The translations under genes and the position numbers were made by a program. Under the pieces are notes generated by a model. That model saw only the letters and a program-made list of their open reading frames with translations, did no database searches and was not told the DNA's origin. Positions 46,991-59,080 of a DNA stretch of 64,000 bases are shown piece after piece (position 1 is the stretch's first letter; each line of letters begins with the position of its first letter). The DNA comes from Acanthopleura granulata (taxonomy: Eukaryota; Mollusca; Polyplacophora; Chitonida; Chitonidae), in assembly GCA_016165875.1 (NCBI GenBank), contig JABBOT010000005.1:20089203-20153202 (forward strand), in the 5' to 3' direction.

Positions 46991-48659
46991 AAAATCTCAA
47001 CCGTTCTTACTCCAGCTCTAAGTGAAAATGAATGCATTGCCAGTCAGGTTATCAAGATATTACACGTTCGCCAAATCTCAAATGACTCACATCATTTTTT
47101 GTATGTATATGAATGTATATCTACCTATATACGTGTATATACATATATATATAGACACCAAACAGAGTGTTGTATCTCATGTTTGCGATCTTGTTTCAGA
47201 TTTTATGTTGATCGAAATGTCATACTATTTTCACGTATTTATTATTAAATGTATAAATAATTTGAAGTGAAATTCAGAATTATTTGTTGTGTTATTATTT
47301 CGCCATACCCTTTGAGTATAATCAATACATATTTATGGAGAATATAGAGGTTGCCCCTGTAAATGTAGAGATTCTGAACCGTGCAAATTTATAAAAGAAT
47401 TGAACAGCGCCATATGTTTATGTATTTTACATGAGTGTGTACCACCAGAACACGTAAGTGTTTTCTCGGAGTACACACGTTGTGTGAACACCCCCTTTTA
47501 TACTGATACATGTTCAGTTTTGTTACAATCCACCACACGGGTGACGCAATCGGTTTCATACATGCAGAGAGCGGTGGATGGAGGCTATGACAAAGTTATA
47601 TATACGTGTTGAATCCAATAACGTGGAAAGGTCATAGCAGCCTGATACTTTATTTATTTGTATATATACTGTAAAAACGTATTGGTTTCCGTTGGTAGCC
47701 ACGGAGCCGACAACTCTGTCTATTCGAGATGGGATTTCTCGTCAACATATACATACTACCAGAGAGATCATGTTAATGGCTGATCCGCACAGTTCAGTCA
47801 GCAAATCTCTACTCGCCATATCCTTTATTCAACGTTGAAGAGACGATCAACGTTAATTCAACGGAATTGCCATTTTCATAATTAGTTTATCTTCCATATG
47901 GCTTTTGTTAGCTGTCCTTGTTGGGAAATTAGAGCTGCCAAGTCTCCGGTCGAATTGGCTTCCGTTATTGGCCGTGGAAATCAGCGAAACGAATTCGACG
48001 AAGCAAGTTCGGCGGTACAGGACGTGAATCCCGCGGTATAACGAGATCAGTGGAGCTTTCGAGGACGGGGCAGAGGGGTTATTGGTGGGGAGGGGGAGTG
48101 AGAGGGGGAAATCAAGGAACGTTTGGCTTCTGCATGACGGTCGCGGTTCCCGTGGGTGAGCGGTAGACAATTAGGCCGCTGCCAGATAAAAAGACGGGCT
48201 TCTGGGTTTCCTCAAGACGCCTAAGGCCTCAGAACCCACACGTTTTCGGCTTATTAGCTCGACATATACGCACAACTAATATTCTCCGTTTTTTCATTTT
48301 TCTTCCTTTTTTTTTTTTTCGTGTTTGTTTTTTCCTTTCAACATCTTGAACATGTGAATTCGCGTTTTAACAGATTACGAACCCGGCTTTAACCCCATAA
48401 AGTTTTCGTAAAACAAGACTCTTCCGAGCAGTATATATACCTATGGTGACAAGTGCAAGATAATTAGTCTATATAGCCATAAGTAAGTTTTATTTTTTCA
48501 TTAAAGGGAAACACGTTTGTACTTCTAGTGTGCCAAATATTAGACTTGTCTACTAATATTCATCACATGTAATGAGAAAGTCCCCATGACGTCAAGCCTT
48601 CATAAAACAGAGAAAACTTTCTGTCCAAAATTCCTGGTCTAGACTACGTAATATTGTTT
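46991..48659. other. Downstream of Hand, no gene recognised
   Basis: A GC-richer patch at 47690-48180 (GGGGAGGGGGAGTGAGAGGG near 48088) has no convincing frame and could be a regulatory element. The rest is AT-rich. Confidence 0.4.
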
Positions 48660-48890
48660 CGAGCAGTGGTCCTTAGACAATGAGGCCGCGAGTTCGAATT
48701 CATATCCTGCTGGCTCGGTTTCAGTGTGATGCACACGGCAGGAAGCTGATCTAATATATAGACCTGGAGTGGCGCGTTGGTTTTCTCAGGAGTTAGTTCA
48801 CTTTACCCACACCGAAAACCTGTCCATGCTGACAAATATTCTTAAAAACTGGTTGAAACAACAAGATGATATAAATCTTTGATTCATCAA
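48660..48890 (+). repeat. Possible SINE with B-box, divergent
   Basis: GCCGCGAGTTCGAATTC (B-box-like, about 48687), CTGCTGGCTCGGTTTC, then GGTTTTCTCAGGAGTTAG, ACCTGTCCATGCTGACAAAT and an ATATTCTTAAAAACTGG end: the order of parts in family A, strongly diverged. Confidence 0.4.
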
Positions 48891-49439
48891 TTATTCAATG
48901 CATGCTTTTCTATGCTTTTTATATATCTTTTTGGAAAATACAGTGTTTATTTTATTTCTTGCCGCCTTATGGGAGAATCCGTTGTGAATTCAATGATCTT
49001 TGGCAAGTTACTGTGACGTATATATACACAGCTGCTGACACCATGTTGATGGTAGACCAGTGCTCTGATTTTAAAATTTTCGTACAATCACGGGTAAAAG
49101 GTCTACAAAGGCAACAAGCTGCCAGGTGTTCTCACTGTAAAATAACGGTCATAATGGGGGTAATGTCGTCGTGTGATATAACATGTGATCCCAATGCACA
49201 TTATAATCATATATTTCTCCTATTTCACCTCTATAAAGCGACTGTGTTGTGGTAAAACCCTCGTGGAAGTACTGGAGTTCGATCGTGTGGTAAAAACACG
49301 GACTTCTCTAGCATTATGATCTAAAGGCGAACGTGAGATTGCTTAAAAGGCCAGACGAGTCTCTCCAACAGTGACAGCGCGGAAATCCACAAACTCCAAG
49401 CATGACGAGGGCATGGATAAAGCTGTGGTGACTCGTGTG

Positions 49440-49592
49440 CCCTATAGTGATAGAAAACCAGGACTTTTCACCACTCGGTCATAGGTTTCCCTCTGGCTCT
49501 GTCCGGTTTCCTACCACCATAATGCTGGCCTCCATCGTATAAGTGAAATATTCTTGAGTACGGCGTAAAACACCAATCAAATAATTAAATAA
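49440..49592 (+). repeat. SINE, family A (body and tail)
   Basis: GTTTCCCTCTGGCTCTGTCC, GGTTTCCTACCACCATAATG, CTGGCCTCCATCG, TATAAGTGAAATATTCTTGA, GTACGGCGTAAAACACCAAT and a short A-rich tail. It has the cleanest 3' end of the family in this window. Confidence 0.85.
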
Positions 49593-50018
49593 ACCCTCAC
49601 CACTTGGACACGACCCACGGGCAGACAAATAAAATGCAGTATAACTTATGATGCTGGGTTGTAGTTGTGCTGTAAATTATATTTTGTAGGGGTTAATTGG
49701 GCATTCTGACAACACACCATTTCAGATAAAGTAGAAAACGATCTGGTATACATATAATGGTTGGTGAACACAATATACTACATACTACATGCATGCTGTC
49801 TGAAAAGTGCGCCCTAGAATTTTGCCGCAGACATCATAAATAAATCCTGGATCCAGAAGTGGTAAATATTATTCAAACATAAATGCTTCCTCGCCTGAGG
49901 TAAGGCATAATTATATTATAATGAAAACAAGTGAACGGGTGCGAACTGCACGACATAAACCTGGTATAAACTGCAGCCGTTTTACTGGATTAATTGATCG
50001 GATTGGTGTTCACCGCGA

Positions 50019-50165
50019 TACTGAAGAATTTCCCACTTATATACGATGGCGGCCAGTGTCATACATACATGGGTGGAGGGAACCGGAGAGACCGTGGCAT
50101 AAACCACCGGCCTCTGGCAAGTTACTGAGAACTTCCACACGTGGGACGTTCGCACCATGCATTTT
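50019..50165 (-). repeat. SINE, family A variant, minus orientation
   Basis: GAAGAATTTCCCACTTATAT, ACGATGGCGGCCAGTG, CATGGGTGGAGGGAACCGG, CCGTGGCATAAACCACCGG, CCTCTGGCAAGTTACTGAGA and CACGTGGGACG. The tail is lost. Confidence 0.75.
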
Positions 50166-51847
50166 GGTGGAAGATAAGCGGCATTCAGCACAAGTTTAGA
50201 TTCTATGAACTGCCACACGATCTCTGTCGACCGCTTCTTATTCACAAACAGTGAGAGATGTGAAATTTACAATATCATTGACCAAGGTCGGATTTGAACC
50301 TGCACCTGTACAACTGTTTTTTGACTGAAAGGACTCTCTCATGTTATAGAAAGTCCTCTTGTTATTAGACTAAATATTCCGATTTATTCCTTTAAAATCA
50401 TTTTTCTCATCTGCAATTATTGGGTATAGATTGGAAGTTTATAATTGCAGTCAATAAATTTTGGAAAGAAAATGAAAGTTAAAATTTATAATCTGAGATT
50501 TGTGAGAATGAAAGTACAATCTTTCGTAAAAGGAGCAGAAAAAAACTCGAATAATCTTGGTTATATAGTGTTGGAGGAATAAGAGCTTGCTCCTAACCTT
50601 CAAGAATGTTTTTAACGGATAAAAAAACTTGTTTTATTGATGCATTGCATGCATCAACATAAGGCTTTAAAGTTTAAATTTGGTCTTCTAGTACTATTGC
50701 ATAATACTAAATTTTCCCACACAACTGAATCACAGGGAATTTACACGAAGTATTTGTGTATACAGGACTATACATTATTTTTATTTGCAATAACATTTGT
50801 TTTAACACCAACGCAATATTCCGGTAGTGGACAGTCTCGATGACGACCTATTTATGGAGTTCATGCCTTACATCAGATTTCTGGTCATTCACACATGTGA
50901 TTGTAGCAGAACGCTTTTTATTTCCGTCTTGATGTTTAATTCACTACCTATAACCACTCACAATGTATCTACACTCGTGTATATTCTAAGGTGTGAATGG
51001 GTGCATATTATCTAAATGAATGGGCACGCTGTCTCATTCATGTTTTCAAACCACAAGCAAATAAACAAACATCCTGCACGATTTTATCTACTTTGGCCGA
51101 ATCTTAAAGCTTTGATGTGAAACATCCATCATTTTATGCCAGTCTATACAACTGAAAGAGAAAGCACTTATTCGTGAAATTTATAAAGTCAAAAAGACTA
51201 TGAAATTATATATATATATACGCCGTGGGGGGTTTTGGGAGGAATATAATTAATGAATCTTTCTAGGATTCGTTTACTATAGGTCGTCTGTTGATGTAAA
51301 CAAAAGTAGTTTGGAGAGTGTCACAGAGTGCATTATTTCATCCTTGAAGACGATCCACGTGAAAACAATAAGCGCATGGCGTCAGTCTCTTGCCAGTGAA
51401 TGTCAGTTGATACAATCTCATATCGACAGTCTCTCATGCTTGAACGCCTTAGTCGGCCTATTTATGATCAACGTACTGAAGCTTTGAAGTCTTCAAAGTC
51501 AAGATTTATCTAAGTTTCAGTGAGTAGGCCTACATAATGGCGTTAACGTCGTAAAAGGTAGACTCTCCTCACGTATTTTGTTCTTTAACAACTTGACGCT
51601 ATATATATATATATGCACCTTGGCAGGGTTTTTGAGTGCATACTGGTGTCAATTGAATTCGTTTTCATCCCATAATAAATAATTAGTGGAATGGGCCATT
51701 ATACATGGAAAAAAATTCCATTGTAACTCAAATCTGTAATCATTGAATGCAAGCGGCCGGTATATGAGGGAAAAATTCCAGTATAATCTGAAATCAAATC
51801 CGTTCCAAACCAGGAACGCGCGGTTTTCCTTCATACCCATAAAACTG
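50166..51847. other. Intergenic, no gene recognised
   Basis: AT-rich, with small TA runs near 51208 and 51600. No coding exon supported. Confidence 0.5.
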
Positions 51848-51910
51848 CCTGCCATCGTATAAGTGAAGTATGCTGAAGTATATAATCAGGCGTTATAAAC
51901 AAACAATAAT
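51848..51910 (+). repeat. SINE 3' end, family A, degenerate
   Basis: CTGCCATCGTATAAGTGAAG, TATGCTGAAGTATATAATCA and GGCGTTATAAACAAAC. Confidence 0.55.
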
Positions 51911-52020
51911 TAGCATAATTAACTATGTATATGTAATTGCAGGGATATGAATGGCAATATCGTCACTCTTCAGTCCCGAAGAGGATATACGGAAGCTAAT
52001 GGTATACTTTTGCCTTTACA

Positions 52021-52138
52021 CTGGACAAGTCTTTCTTATGGATATACAACTTCTTGGTTTATTAACACGCCTTTGCGATGTAGGTACTAACATCCAACTA
52101 AGTAACTAACGTGTATATCCATAAGAGGGAATTGTCTA
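52021..52138. repeat. Short inverted-repeat element or hairpin
   Basis: CTTATGGATATAC (52035-52047) pairs perfectly with GTATATCCATAAG (52113-52125), and the outer GACAAG.../...ATTGTC bases extend it imperfectly to about 24 bp, around a 65-base loop. It fits a small non-autonomous element or a hairpin RNA. Confidence 0.5.
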
Positions 52139-52331
52139 TTGTACTTCCATCCCAACTTCTAAATGCTACATAAACAACTTTTGCCTCTATGTTTGATTAG
52201 TGTTTAACGCCATTATGAAGCTCGTTTCACTGAAAACATATGACAACGGTTGGCTGTATATGGATGGACGAACCTTGAAAGAGTGTAATCACCACACGTC
52301 GAATATGAAAATATCTGACATATATATATAT

Positions 52332-52460
52332 TGAATGACTTATTTTATTTATTTAATTGGTGTTATACTCTGTATACTTAAGAATGTTTCATTTATACGA
52401 CGGCGACCATGCAGCATTTTATGGTGGGAATTCCCCTGCATGACCATCAATAAGTTGCCT
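52332..52460 (-). repeat. SINE, family A, minus orientation
   Basis: TTATTTTATTTATTTAATTG, GTGTTATACTCTGTATACTT, AAGAATGTTTCATTTATACG, ACGGCGACCATGCAGC and a TGGTGGGAATTCCCC body remnant. Confidence 0.7.
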
Positions 52461-53725
52461 CACTGACTTACAGCCGTAGTCGTAACAACTTATAAAACAC
52501 GCAAACTCATTGCATGATCAGGGTCAGTATATACTGTTTTCCGAACCCATTATTAAAGCGTTTCGGTCAACAGGATATAAAGACCACAGTAATCATTTCC
52601 GGTTTATACGAATGTAATTTCAATTATTTTAGCACTAATTTGGGGAATTTATTTGACCGTGCAGGAGTGTTCTGGTATATAGGTATTGGCTAAAATTTGA
52701 GCGGATGCATGCCAAGAACATATTCTAACCATGCCTTAAAAAGTATCTTTATTGCGAAATTGTATATTTTACGGGCTGGTCAACAACAGGCTAAGGGAGT
52801 TTGAGACTCGCGTATTCAAGGTCAATTAACAAAAAAGTAAACTGAAAATAAATATAGGTCTGAGTTATCGTGGTCAGTGAAGATACCTCCAAATGTCGGC
52901 TTTAAACCATTCAACAAAATTAAAATCCTTATTTTTACTAGTGTCCCCCCCCCCCACATACTGGAATATCCATCACCCTAACCAACCTTGCAACTAAACC
53001 CCAAAAAGGACTGTTGTAAATTTGCACCCTCAGAGTGACATGTGTATCAATGGTACACGTGTCTGTGTGATACAAATTGCAGAAGTTGTATACTTTTGGT
53101 ACATAGGATTAAATAGATGTGCATTTTTGACACAATACTCGTCCACATTAGATTTTAGAGAGTATTATATGTGTTAATATCCGGCCTGTACGTGAGATTT
53201 ATCAGGAAATACAAGATGTGCAACATCATAAAATGACAACTTTAAAAGCCGGACTTGCCCTACGAAAGAATGTACCTTACATATACCCAGGGGCACGTGA
53301 ACATCGTGACACGGGGACAATACAGAGCGTCATGCTGACTAGGGTCTGGGGGTGGGAACAGAGAGGTTATTAGAAGGCCCCAGGGGGACGGGGTTCTTAG
53401 GATGGGTGTGAACCCTCGTGGCCACATGGGCCGAGGCTCTTCCGAGACAAAACCACGAGCAGATCCAATGAGAAGGGTGTTTAGATAAACAGTCAACAAA
53501 ACGCCTATGGCCACAGAATTGAAATAATGTAACCGAACAATTGTCATTCCATGCAGTAATAGTCTTACTATCTACACGAGCTATCAATAAGCCTTTAACT
53601 AACTGTGTAAGAGGGGCATTAAAACTGAGCATAATTCCACCCAACTCGTCAATGAAACGCCCTTATGGACTCTGAGTAACACGTTCGGGAATTCCAGCAC
53701 TACAGTGATGCGGTTTTCCTCAAAA

Positions 53726-53727
<2 letters not shown>
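52461..53727. other. Intergenic, no gene recognised
   Basis: Includes a C10 run near 52947 and a GC-richer stretch at 53280-53470 with no recognisable exon. Confidence 0.45.

Positions 53728-53783
<56 letters not shown>
53728..53783. repeat. (TA)n microsatellite
   Basis: About 55 bases of TA dinucleotide, then TATATATG repeats to about 53807. A short ACATGTAAACATATAAA-type tandem follows at about 53883-53965. Confidence 0.95.
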
Positions 53784-53792
<9 letters not shown>

Positions 53793-54061
53793 GTATATAT
53801 GTATATAATCTGTTAGGCATACCTAACAAATCTGTTGACTTAAATCCGCGGTATAGATATAGCATGATTTGCATGAATTTGAACATGTAAACATATAAAG
53901 CATGTAAACATATAAAACATATGAATCATGTAAACATGTAAACCATGTAAATACATAAACTATATGCAGGTATAATCTTGGAAGCTGTCATGCAGAAGGA
54001 TCGACATTAAATCACTCGGTTTTGAATCAGGTACACCGTTCAATTAATTCTAAAGCTGTAT

Positions 54062-54212
54062 ACATGGGGAGGTCTGACAGCGACCTGCGGATGGTCGTGG
54101 GTTTCCCCCGGGACTACGCCAGGTTTCTTCCCACCATTTTTCTGGCCACCGTGGTATAAGTGAAAGATTCTTGAGTAAGACGTAAAACACCAATCAAATA
54201 AATAAATAAAGA
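54062..54212 (+). repeat. SINE, family A (body and tail)
   Basis: GGGGAGGTCTGACAGCGACC, TGCGGATGGTCGTGGGTTTC, CCCCGGGACTACGCC, then CCGTGGTATAAGTGAAAGAT, TCTTGAGTAAGACGTAAAAC and an AAATAAATAAAT tail. It matches 6761-6910 along its whole length. Confidence 0.85.
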
Positions 54213-54904
54213 ATTCTAAAGACAGAAATTCCTCTGGGCGCAGTGTTTTTTTTCTTTTTTTTTTTTTTTAACCCATCATGGTCGATAAGGTTTTTGTTTT
54301 GTTTTTCGTGTTTCTGGGGGTACACACTATTAATTTCATGAAATATGATGATTTGTCTTTAGAATCCTAAATAAGGTGAAAATCATAAATAATGTGTTAT
54401 TTCTGAATATTATCTCCAAAAATAAGACAGGCAAAATTGTGTATGCGGTGTCTGCTTGGTGCCATTGAAACGGACATAGCACAGAGCATGTCACAGAAGT
54501 TCCTTCACTTCCGACAGACGATATTTTTCATCATCACGCGCTTCGGAATGGCGTTACATGCAGGGAGGCAGCGTGGTAAATATTTTGATATGGGCTGCGG
54601 CTTAATGTTAAAAATACATGAAAGAAATTCTTGTACCGTCGTTTGTAACTTCGCTCTCACCACACCTCTCGGTGCAGGGGTTGCGTGTTCAAATCCCTGG
54701 ATGTCTGGATGTTACTTTGTTCCCATGTGGTTTTAAATTAGGAGGTTTGTCTCGTTGCTGACTATAAGGGCGGTGCGATATTTCTGCGTTCATGGCATTG
54801 TCTGGGTTTCTTCTACTCATAAACCTGACCGCTGCGTTAAAATCCAACACGATATATAACTAGACAGCAGAAACGTGCGTAAAAGCTTCAGGTGGCTGGG
54901 TGAA
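54213..54904. other. Intergenic with possible divergent SINE
   Basis: TTGCGTGTTCAAATCCCTGG (about 54679) is B-box-like and is followed by a faint family A-like body to about 54850. The 99-codon plus-strand frame over it (54437-54736) is therefore not taken as a gene. Confidence 0.4.
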
Positions 54905-55150
54905 CGAGTATATATGTTGAGGGGGTGTCTTGGTGTAGGCTAATTAATATTCATTAACTTTCCCGCTGTTCCCTGCTCATTATGACAAAATTGTCAAGGT
55001 TTTGTTTAGACTGAGTGCGTCGCCAGACAAGATAGATGAAGCGAACGGCAGACAGGATAGTCCTAACTCCCAGAGAGGGCGGCTGGTGTCAGATCTAATC
55101 AGGCGGGAAAGATGGCGGGAACTTGAGGTTGGCAAGAGGAAAATGTAGAC
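54905..55150. promoter_or_regulatory. Candidate distal regulatory element
   Basis: Homeodomain-type cores (TAATTAATATTCATTAAC, 54941-54958), an AGATAGAT GATA-type site near 55030 and GGCGGGAA strings near 55115 lie within 250 bp without coding or repeat signature. About 9.6 kb downstream of Hand. Function is speculative. Confidence 0.25.
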
Positions 55151-55286
55151 CATTAAAGCAAGTCAACGGAATATATCGATCGTATACGATTCATACTGGT
55201 TTTTAGAAAAACAATGAGATAGTTCTCTTTTGGCAAACATGCACCACAAGGTCAGTATCTGACAAATCAATCGGGATGTTTTCGTT

Positions 55287-55365
55287 CATTTTATTTATTT
55301 ATTTATTTATTTATTTAATTATTCAATTATTTTTTTATTTGACTGGTGTTTTACTTTCGCAGTTT
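55287..55365 (-). repeat. (TTTA)n and SINE 3' end, family A
   Basis: TTTATTTATTTATTTATTTA run, then GACTGGTGTTTTACTTTCGC: the reversed end of the family A tail. Confidence 0.65.
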
Positions 55366-55612
55366 TTCTTAGTCTGATATAACGGCATGTCTGGTGTCGG
55401 TGTGGAATACACTGAGCAGGACACGATGGAACCATGCAGGGCACCTCGACTGGAACGTGTGTAGCCTTCTGACTTAAGGCAGCATGTAGTCGAACCAACT
55501 GAAGTTTAATTCGATCAGGTATAACGCCCATGGATCAACAGCGTTTAGTTTGCACCAAGAGGGGCACATTTATATACAATGAAAACATTAAAATGAAGTA
55601 TATATATGACAC

Positions 55613-56575
55613 AGATGAAAGACCATTAAACGTCACCCTGGATACGTTGCCCAAGAGAGGAGTTTCGAGATAGAATTCAGAATGTAATCAGAAATGTTAG
55701 GCAACTATTTCTGATTACACTCTATAACATGGACGCAAGAGAAGTTTCAAAAAACGTTATTTAGACTAGACGTAGGATCGGGAAAATTGAGGAGCTGGAA
55801 GTTTTTTTAATATAAAAAGCTCGTGACTGAAGGAAAGGTTGTTTGTATTTGCCTAACACGGGAAGACTGGTGCTCGGTAAATTAAAATCACCAAAATTGC
55901 TTGATATTTTTGACAAGTCACATGACAAAGTTGAACTCTTTTTACCTTCTAAGACAAAAGAGTTCGAATTCGAAACTTCCCTGTTGGTGTTTAAAGTCGA
56001 GCTCAAGAATTTTTCACTTGTATATGACGACCGTCTTGCAGCCTTGTGAGTGGCAGCAGCCCAAGTGTTAGGTACCCGAATGACCTCCAGACTTTAAACG
56101 GCAAATCCAAAACAGGCAGAGTTGGGTTCGAAGACTGGACCTCATTCGCGCAAGGGCATATGGTCACACCAAAAACAGAAGAACAGATCCTTTCTTTTTT
56201 GTTACTGATTTTTTTTCAGCTGATTAGGATGCTTTCAAAACACCGGATTCTATGCATGGTGCTGTTGCTATGGGACTCAAGCAGTAGGTATCAATAACAT
56301 GACATTCACGCGTATTTTTTTACTTGTAAGAGCAAAAACATTTGGAAGTCCATTTGAAGAACGCATTTATAGCGCTATATATGTACATGTATATGCTTTT
56401 TAAATACAGAACAACTAGCAATCTGCATGTATTAGGTGGTAAAAGGCTTATGTGACGTCATTCAAGTGTTTTTTACTCAGTTGAGGCAAAAAAAATGAAA
56501 AATAAAAATTGAAATACATATAATCCTTTTCCACGGTACTGGGGCCTATATACAGTTTTTAATGGTCTTTCATCT
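55613..56575. repeat. About 960-bp element with 18-bp inverted ends
   Basis: AGATGAAAGACCATTAAA (55613-55630) and its exact reverse complement (56558-56575) bound the segment. Inside, 55690-55990 is related to 32826-33110 in the Hand intron. Minus-strand frames show NREVSNSNSF and SCDLSKI peptides but no complete protein. A non-autonomous DNA element is the likeliest reading. Confidence 0.5.
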
Positions 56576-58137
56576 AATACATTTACCAACCATAATGCTG
56601 GGCAATATTCTTGATCAGAGAAATCAAATAAATCTAACATATTTATTGTATGTCATTGTTTTCTCTGTCACTAAGACAGCGAAGCCCGTGACAACGGGAA
56701 CCCGCCATCCAGCAAATATAGGAGTGAAACGATGTTAAAAGCCAAGTTAAACATGCACGAGGCAGACAAACCCCAAGATATTATTAATATCTTTCAGCTG
56801 TTATGTCTGAAATAAAATCGCGACGGGTAAAATTGGCCTATGCAGACAGACACATGTTCACTTGTATTAAGTTTCGCGGGAGAAAGTGTCGCACGTCCTG
56901 CGTACCATTTCCAGTCAGTCGGTCGAAATGTCTTTAGAATCTAATTAACTTATTTAGACGAAATCTGGACTTTGCTTGAAACTCTCCCAGCATGACACTA
57001 ATCACTAAGGGGCTGAATTGATTACTAATGAGCATTAAACGAGTGAATATTTATTGTCTCGTTCGGCAATAAGAATGTCAAAGCTAATGGCTTCGGGTGG
57101 CTGCTTTGTAATAAACCCTTGCAGGGGGCGTGGTCAGCGCGTGTCAATCACTGTCAGACCAGACGCGGCCGCAGACAATGTCCGTGGCCGTTGGTGCAAC
57201 TTGGGGAGTGAATGGAGCCGGTTTATTGGTACATCCGCTGATAAACAGGAGTCTGTAATCCCTGTTTGCCTACGATTTAACCAAGATTTGTTGTCATCAA
57301 AGGAACCCACAGACGGTTCACTATGCTGCATGCTTCACAGATTTGTAGCTGTTTGATATATCGGTAGGCTACTGTATGACAATCCAGCATGCAAAGATGT
57401 ATAGATTGAACGTTCAAACATAAATACATGTATAATATAAACAAATAATATTATACACATTTGCCTTTTCTCTAAGATAATGATTGCGGTTCTATATAGT
57501 TTATTTTTCCGGTAATGAAAAATATGACGTACAAGTAGAAAAGGTCTGATTGCATAGGAAGGTTCACGGCATAGGTATACGTCCTATACAGAAGGTAAAC
57601 AAAAATTATATAAAATTCACATTATACAATTCTAATAAAATAAAAGGGTTTATAACGAAAGAAACACACAGAAAAAAGAGTAAAACGAAAGTAATCACAT
57701 ATTTGGTACTTCAATAAAACTTTGTTATTCCTCGTTGTATCGTGTAGACTCACTTGTAAGCTTTTTGGAAAACATTTAAGCATTACATAAAGTGTTAATA
57801 AAACTGTTTTGGTCAGAATATTTTGCACTGACAAATTTATTGTGGATGTATCAATAATCGCAAACAAAGGTCCAAAACAATATCGTCGTTTACAAGTATA
57901 TATATATATACTCCACCTTCAACCTACTATTGTGCTAAGATTTTTTCATATACGCATGTCTTTTCTAATTCTGCTTTTTGCTAGCTGGCCTCTATTTTAC
58001 CACCCTTTATCGAATGACATTTGCACGCTTTCGAGTGAAATATTTCGCTCGACATGTACATGTTGCCATTGACAAGTATCTTCATTGCATTCGCCATCTG
58101 AGAACTGTGTATATATCTTTACACTTAAGGATTCATG
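56576..58137. other. Intergenic, no gene recognised
   Basis: A GC-richer part at 56880-57330 contains CTGTAATCC and TTTATTGG strings and no convincing exon; it is another candidate regulatory patch. The rest is AT-rich. Confidence 0.4.
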
Positions 58138-58427
58138 GCCTCAAAAAAATCTTGTGTGATAAATCCATTATCTGAGGGATGACGGATTGCCGTTCCATTA
58201 TTGTAGCGAGCTTATCCCTCCCCGGTTATGAATGTATAAACATTCCGCTAAGTCCGTTCAATGATGGCGGATTGCCTTTCCGTTGATCCAACGGATTAAT
58301 CCTTTCCTGACTACGTTATGAGAAACGAAATTATTCGTTATCGGGAAAGGATTTATGCGTTAGATTAACGGAAAACCAATCCGTCATCCCTCAAATAACG
58401 GATTTCACGGAAGATTTTTTTTAGGGC
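58138..58427. repeat. Foldback element 1 (290 bp, palindromic)
   Basis: The ends GCCTCAAAAAAATCTT and AAGATTTTTTTTAGGGC are inverted. The match runs inward through GAGGGATGACGGATTG / CAATCCGTCATCCCTC and on through the AACGGATTAATCCTTTCC / GGGAAAGGATTTATGCGTT arms, so almost the whole element is one palindrome. ATG flanks both ends and may be a 3-bp target-site duplication. Confidence 0.8.
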
Positions 58428-58433
58428 ATGTAT

Positions 58434-58865
58434 GGTGATAAGGTGATAATCTTCCTGTTGTCAGATCTGCTAAGGCTTTACGTCAAGCTAGTGTTTTGTC
58501 AGAGGCCAGTTTCACATGTATGCAGGACGGGTTTTTGTTTCCTATCGCTGGTCACAGTTTAATACTTCAAGATAGTTCTGGACATATATATGGCCCAAGA
58601 ACTTCACGTTTAAATATACTTGATCACATATATAAATATCATTTACACTGCAACAATATCATTGTTGTACACTTTCGGCAAAATAAGAGTCTATTTGAGG
58701 CATGATGGATTACCTTTCTCTTGATCTCACGGATTAATCCCCCCTGATTATGGATTAATTCGTTATCAGTAACGGAATTATTCGCCTGCCGGGTACGGAT
58801 TAACCCGTTGCAATAAGGCAAAGCCTTGGCAGCAACGCCAACAGATGGATTATCACCTTATCACC
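58434..58865. repeat. Foldback element 2 (perfect 18-bp inverted ends)
   Basis: GGTGATAAGGTGATAATC (58434-58451) is the exact reverse complement of 58848-58865. Inside, 58685-58810 is a partial copy of the same core as elements 1 and 3 (GGATTAATCC, TTCGTTATC.GTAACGG). Confidence 0.7.
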
Positions 58866-58872
58866 TTATATT

Positions 58873-59080
58873 CCCTCAAAAAAATCTCAGTGAAATTCGT
58901 TATTTGAGGGATAACTGATTGGTTTTCCGTTAATGTAACGGATAAATCCTTCCCCAGTAACAAATAATTCCGTTCCTTATGACGTACTAGTGTAGTTAGG
59001 AAGGGATTAATCCGTTATATCAACGGGAAAGCAATCGGCCATCCCTCAAATAAGGTATTTAACGAAAGATTTGTTTTAGG
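58873..59080. repeat. Foldback element 3 (208 bp, palindromic)
   Basis: CCCTCAAAAAAATCTC and GATTTGTTTTAGG ends, with inward GTTATTTGAGGGATAACTGA / CGGCCATCCCTCAAATAAGG arms. It is clearly the same family as element 1, about 450 bp away. Confidence 0.8.

Noticed and set aside
54437..54736. 99-codon plus-strand frame with Cys residues
   Set aside because: It overlaps a B-box-like, SINE-derived segment and shows no domain or splice context.
57054..57356. 100-codon plus-strand frame
   Set aside because: No recognisable domain; base composition of the patch explains its length.
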